Of a stretch of 64,000 nt of DNA, positions 59,001-64,000 are shown piece by piece. A program made the translations under genes and the position numbers. The first letter of the stretch is position 1. Each line of letters begins with the position of its first letter. The notes beneath the pieces are model-generated. The model ran no database searches. It saw only the letters and a program-made list of their open reading frames with translations, and was not told where the DNA came from. The DNA lies in contig CM041776.1 in NCBI GenBank assembly GCA_023374045.1, positions 117,199,000 through 117,262,999 of the forward strand, in the 5' to 3' direction. The DNA comes from Limonium bicolor. Its lineage: Eukaryota; Streptophyta; Magnoliopsida; Caryophyllales; Plumbaginaceae.

Positions 59001-60640
59001 CCACGCATGCATTGCATCCAAAAAGAAAAAACACAAAAAAAAAACATTTGGTCAAAATCCAAAGTCAACCATCTTCATTCATCATTTTCAGCATTTCACG
59101 CATCTTATATGGAGTAATTCCATATTACCACAATAGATTGCATCTGTAGATAGTTGCATTTGCATACTCTCGTATCGAAACGACATCTTTAGGAAAATCT
59201 TAAGAGATTGATTGAACAAAGTGCGTGAACCACTAAACTCGCGACCCGTCAATGAACACAAGGGTCTAATCAAAATCAGCACCACAAACCAAGTGAGTAG
59301 TGTACGAAGAGCGGTATTTTCCCTTGAATTCCGAACGAGGATCTTGGGCAATCCCCTGGGCGATGAGGGAAGGTAGAGAGAGCCAATCGAGGTAAAACCA
59401 TGAGCGACATGTGCATTCCTTCAGCACATGGAGAGGCACAATTCAGAGTGAGATCAATGTCGATAAACAAGATACGAACTGTGATTCATGCATAGATCCG
59501 ATAAGTAGTAAGAAAACAATCATTGACTAATGAGGATGACGAGGCACTTAGGATCAAAAATCTCCATAAAACCAAAGAGCTTTAACTGCCCTCTACATAA
59601 TCCCTTAGTGAGCCCCGCTGAGCCTTTCACGATAAGCCTTTTTCTATGAACTCCACAGCATGCCAACTCACATACACATACTTACTCACCCATGCAATAG
59701 AGGATCTCGGAGGAGCCAGAGCCATGGTCTCTCCCCCACCATCTTTCACAAAAACAACAAATGAAATGTTTGGAGAAATCAGTAATTCAATGCAACTCCA
59801 AAGCCAAACACCAAAATATAACACCAAAAATGTTCAAGAAGATCGACGAGTCAATACAACTCCAAAGCTGAAAACCAAAATGCAAAGTAAAGAGCACATG
59901 AGAAAGTCGATGAGCCAAAAGCAATTTCAAAAAACACCAAAAATGAGAAGAAAGTTCGAACCGTACACCAGAGGAGACAAGAAGGAGAAATCCAAATCGA
60001 AAGGACCACTGATGTCCCGAAGAAACCAATAAAAGGTTATCAAAACCTGTCCAATCATTCCACCCATGGCAAAGGCGGAACATATCCTCTATTGCACAAA
60101 AACTCCATAACTTCCATACAAATCCTCCAGTCCCATATGACATACATCATACCCCTCAGCCCCGTTATAACCCAACAAAGACCTTTGACTCATAAGTCGA
60201 TGAGCGTTAACTGAAAGTACCGGATCTGAAACATGAATCATAAGTTTCATACTTGTTATCAACATGTCCCGTCATACCAAAGGGACCATGAACGAATGAG
60301 TGTGACCTTACACCACAAGGTCTTATGAGTGCGAGTGAATCTTCATTCTAAACACCAAGACATAAACAGCCTACCCCATTAAAGGTGAGAAATTTGTAAG
60401 GATCGGAAAGTCCAGAACCACAAAAGGAATTCTAAGGAAAATACTACTCCGACCATCAAGAGTATCATCACGCCATTTAGCACACACGACCATACTCACG
60501 AGAGATTGACCCACATCCCTCCATGAGAGGAAAGCGATTCACACATTTCAGTTCAACAGTCACTCAAGATCAAACCGAAGATGTCTTATATTCATAAACC
60601 TCATAGTAATAGAGATAGAGCCATATCTTCTCTAAAAAAA
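56082..60640 (+). other. Internal leader of right Ogre element
   Basis: Matches 1-4038 in reverse complement. It contains a TTTCAAAA-rich stretch (57240-57620) and the region 58640-60060 corresponding to 1-1500. No intact gene is visible. Confidence 0.55.
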
Positions 60641-61910
60641 AACTATATATGCATCTTGCATCTCATCTATCACTTAGTATTTGCATGCATCATAACCACT
60701 TCACCTTCAACATCCGACTGGTAAGAACTCTACCTAGTCTAGCTGAAAATCGACTTCAGTTGCAGTTGTTGAAGCATAACTTTAGATCAAAAGATGTCAA
60801 CTGGAGCCATCCCAGACCAACATCAAGCTACATCGAACCATCTCGGAGCCATCCTGGGCTATCCTCGAGCTACATCGCACCAAACTAAGGCCATCCGGAG
60901 CCATACAATGATCTTCCCGGAGCCATCCAGTGCCATCGGGCCTCATCAACACCATATCCAAAACCAAACTGGATCCATCCGGGAGCCATCATCCGACATT
61001 GAAACCATCCTTGGAACTACACCGGGGCATCCTAACAGTCCGAGAACAATACGGGAGCCACCTCAAATCCACGTCAGATATATTTCATCACCAAGGTCTT
61101 GCCTACAGAATTTCGAACTACGTTAGGTCTGATCTCAATATGGAATTGAGTACGTAGGCAGCCCGCTCAGGGTGCGGCCATCTCAAAAGAAAGTTCCCCT
61201 TTTGTTCCCCACTATCATTAAGTGAAGCCATCCCATATCCTCCCCGGAGCCATCCCAAGCTATCCCGGAGCCATCAATCTGAAGCCTTAACAGACCATAC
61301 CAAAGCCATTCGTCCACTACAAAAAAAAACTGTCAACCACATCAAACCACAGTAAATCGCATTGACCCACCACTCGACTCAAAATCCAAATCAAATCAAA
61401 ACCCCCAACTATCCCGAAAATCTCAATCCGAATCAAAACCCACCAACCATCCTAGAGTAGTTGCTCACAAGGGAGCCACATATCAAACCAGAGCCATTTG
61501 ACCGCACTGGAGCCATCCAATCACATCGGAGCCATCTGACTATACCAAAGTCATTCGGTCATATCAAAACCATCAAGTCTCCAAAGTCACTCATTCACAA
61601 AACCATCCTTTCGAAAACCGACCACAAAATCACAAAAATCAAAAACTCAGGAGCCATATCGGAGCCATCTCAAAACTCTGGTGCCAAGAGTCCTACCAAA
61701 TCCCAAAACTATAATGCACATCGGGCGAGACTGTCAAAACAAAACCGAAACACAAGTCCCACACTGACGAAGTCAAGGGCCACATCAACAAAAAACATTC
61801 GACTATCACATCCCTCATGAAAACAACCCTAAAACATCTAATCCCGGATCAATCCACAACCAGAATCATCCTCAAATCAACCACTCAAAGCAGCGAGTTT
61901 CGTACAACTC
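60641..61910 (+). other. GGAGCCATC-rich internal stretch of right Ogre element
   Basis: Some 15-20 scattered copies of GGAGCCATC or near variants between about 60800 and 61680, in otherwise irregular sequence. A CTACGTTAGGTCTGATCTC...GAGTACGTAGGCAGCCC block at about 61118-61165 repeats one found in the LTR at 55250-55300 and, inverted, at 4800-5180. Confidence 0.6.
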
Positions 61911-61914
61911 CATA

Positions 61915-62805
61915 AAGTATCATAGGCTCGTCATAAGTCCTATGGCTAGATATCAAGAGGTCTAGTTGAGTCTCGTCATAAGTCCTCGTACTTTCAATTG
62001 CATTATAGGCTCATCATAAGTCCTATTGCTAGATGTCAAGATGTCTAGTTGAGGCTCGTCATAAGTCCTCGTGCAGCCCAATCAATCAAATTGTTAGTAT
62101 CATAGGCTCGTCATAAGTCATATGGCTAGATGTCAAGAGGTCTAGTTGAGGCTCGTCATAAGTCCTCGTACTTTCAATTACATTATAGGCTCGTCATTAG
62201 TCCTATAGCTAGATGTCAAGAGGTCTAGTTGAGGCTTGTCATAAGTCCTCGTGCAACCCAATCAATCAAATTGTTAGTATCATAGGCTCGTCATAAGTCC
62301 TATGGCTATATGTCAAGAAGTCTAGTTGAGGCTCGTCATAAGTCCTCGTAATTTCAATTGCATTATAGGCTCATCATAAGTCCTATAGCTAGATGTCAAG
62401 AGGTCTAGTTGAGGCTCGTCATAAGTCCTCGTGCAACCCAGTCAATCAAATTGTTAGTATCATAGGCTCATCATAAGTCCTATGACTAGATGTCAAGAGG
62501 TCTAGTTGAGGCTCGTCATAAGTCCTTGTACTTTCAATTGCATTATAGGCTCGTCATAAGTCCTATAGCTAGATGTCAAGAGGTCTAGTTGAGGCACGTC
62601 ATAAGTCCTCATGCAGCCCAATCAATCAAATTGTTAGTATCATAGGCTCGTCAAAAGTCCTATGACTAGATGTCAAGAGGTCTAGTTGAGGCTCGTCATA
62701 AGTCCTCGTACTTTCAATTGTATAATAGGCTCGTCATACGTCCTATAGCTAGATGTCAAGAGGTCTAGTTGAGGCTCGTCATAAGTCCTCGTGCACCCGC
62801 ACCCA
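61915..62805. repeat. Five-copy 180-bp tandem array upstream of the 3' LTR
   Basis: The period is exactly 180 bp: CATAGGCTCG-type starts at 61921, 62101, 62281, 62461 and 62641, with no length change between copies. Each unit is two related ~90-bp halves, each with a TAGATGTCAAGAGGTCTAGT block and two CTCGTCATAAGTCC cores. Confidence 0.95.
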
Positions 62806-62890
62806 TAGGAACAAATCATAAACTCTAGTGAGAATTTTTGGCGCCCCGTCAACCTTGATCCAATTCTGCAAGGGCATGCAAAATTGAATC

Positions 62891-62903
62891 AAGGGGAGCC
62901 ATC
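62891..62903 (+). other. Polypurine tract of right Ogre element
   Basis: AAGGGGAGCCATC abutting TGTAGAC. It includes the GGAGCCATC word that is scattered upstream. Confidence 0.7.
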
Positions 62904-63240
62904 TGTAGACACCAAAAATTCTCACACCATAAAGCAAATTCTGAAATCATAAATGTAATAAAAGGGGTTGTCGCCTTTCTTTTTTCAAAGCATATCAATG
63001 CGCGTGCCGAAACGAAACCATTGTTTTATGACAAAATTCTTAAATCATTTATTCAAAGCATTTCAGAAACACAATTCTTCGAAAATGAATTTCCATCGGC
63101 ATTCCAGTTTCAAGGTCGTCCCTTTTTATTTATTCACTTATTTTACTACCTTATTTTGTTTGTTTATATTCTATTTTTTTATTCATCTATACACCTTTTA
63201 TTATATTTTATTTTATTCTACTATCAACATTGGTATTTTT
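62904..63240 (+). repeat. 3' LTR of right Ogre element, first 337 bp
   Basis: Near-identical to 49850-50187, then interrupted by TGAAATACCCC inside a T-run. Confidence 0.85.
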
Positions 63241-64000
63241 TGAAATACCCCAAACCTAGTTATGTTGTTTAAACATTTAAATATGGTATATTAAGACTAA
63301 AAAGAGTGTTAGAAGCATTAGTAAGCAATTTAAACCATAGGAAACACAAAATGTGCTTTAAGGTCAATAAGAGCCAAAATGTGCTCTAAGCTTGGGATAA
63401 GCTTGGTTATGACCTAATGAACTTACCAAGACCTTATTTATATACTAATGAACATATTAAACCAATTAGCAAAGAAAACCAAGCTTGAAAACAAGTTAAA
63501 ACACAAAATGTGCTTTAAGGAGTCTTAAAGCACATTTTTGAAAAATTGTCTTGTAAATGAGTTTTGAATGGCTAAATGTCCGTCATTACTCTTTAATTAA
63601 CATGTGTACTATATAGTGTCACATTTGGAAGTCTATATCAATGGGAAATCAAAAATTTCACTTCTATGTGCCTTGTTTTTATGAATAGTGACTTTTATAA
63701 GCTAGTTTGTAACATATGTTATTATAAGTAATTAAATTGACAAATAAAGACTAAAGTACCCCTAAGTACTTTTGGGGGCCGGTTTTTAAGGTGTGGTGAC
63801 TCACCACCCTTGTTAATATGTTAAGTAAATAAAAGATGACTACTTAGTTACTATTTACTTTATTAAGTACAAATATCTTCTAAAAGCAAGACTTATCTCA
63901 TTTGCTTCATTCTTTCTTGCATTCCCACCGTCTCCAACACTTCACCTTCTCCATTTCCTTGCTCTCTCTCACGGTAATACACCACCTCCATCAAAACTCC
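63241..64000 (+). repeat. LTR start of another Ty3/gypsy element, runs off the window
   Basis: Starts TGAAATACCCCAAACC, in the same family as the LTR at 14160 (shared AAAATGTGCT, GCAAAGAAAACCAAGCTT-type and AAAGCACATTTTTG blocks). It is inserted in the Ogre 3' LTR, so it is the younger of the two. Confidence 0.7.

Larger units (their letters stand above)
49850..63240 (+). mobile_element. Right Ogre/Tat-type element, gag/pol-less derivative
   Basis: Plus strand. 5' LTR 49850-56060, PBS 56064, internal region 56061-62903, PPT at about 62891, 3' LTR from 62904 and interrupted at 63241. The internal region holds no gag, protease, RT or integrase, only leader sequence like the left Ogre copy and 3' tandem repeats, so it is a large-deletion derivative. 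The target-site candidate CTTGG (49845-49849) cannot be checked because the far end is outside the window. Over the first 330 bp the two LTRs differ at roughly 4% of sites by eye. Confidence 0.78.

Noticed and set aside
61915..62805. Regular direct repeats resembling a CRISPR array
   Set aside because: The spacers are themselves repeated, the period is 180 bp, and the context is a plant retrotransposon 3' region.

Overview
This window is plant nuclear DNA, probably from a eudicot. It consists almost entirely of nested transposable elements, and I see no ordinary host gene. The plant assignment rests on Ty3/gypsy chromovirus polyproteins with initiator-Met primer-binding sites, Ogre/Tat-type elements with multi-kilobase LTRs and a tRNA-Arg-type primer-binding site, a CACTA-type terminus, and U2-type plant introns.

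Layout, left to right: (1) 1-8524, the 5' part of a minus-strand Ogre/Tat element, with its LTR at 4059-8524. (2) 8525-14159, a truncated minus-strand LTR and a short internal remnant of an old Ty3/gypsy element. (3) 14160-15691 and 30096-32130, the two halves of a plus-oriented LTR, split by (4) element A at 15692-30095. Element A is a full-length minus-strand element with ~4.0 kb LTRs, a 5-bp target duplication (ACTAC), PBS, PPT, gag and pol. (5) 32131-34432, another plus-oriented LTR fragment, cut by (6) a CACTA-type 5' end at 34433 that itself carries an 859-bp insertion with a 9-bp target duplication. (7) 37118-38984, a minus-oriented LTR fragment. (8) 38985-44988, element B, a second, truncated, plus-strand element of the same general type as A. 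(9) 44989-46024, unassigned. (10) 46025-49849, the 3' LTR and 3' internal region of a minus-strand Tat-like element. (11) 49850-63240, a plus-strand Ogre/Tat element with a 6.2-kb LTR but no gag or pol. (12) 63241-64000, the start of another LTR.

The main result is that elements A and B both carry an AlkB-type Fe(II)/2-oxoglutarate dioxygenase domain between gag and protease. In A the ORF is intact with all catalytic residues, although the surrounding gag and pol contain several nonsense mutations. In both elements the gag 3' splice donor lies in the same codon phase as two downstream acceptors: one opens the AlkB exon, which ends in its own stop codon, and one opens the protease/RT exon. This predicts that alternative 3' splice-site choice makes either Gag-AlkB or Gag-Pol. 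The arrangement is conserved between two well-diverged elements on opposite strands. An RNA/DNA demethylase carried by a retrotransposon is the candidate new system here. All assignments come from reading the sequence; no database search was run.
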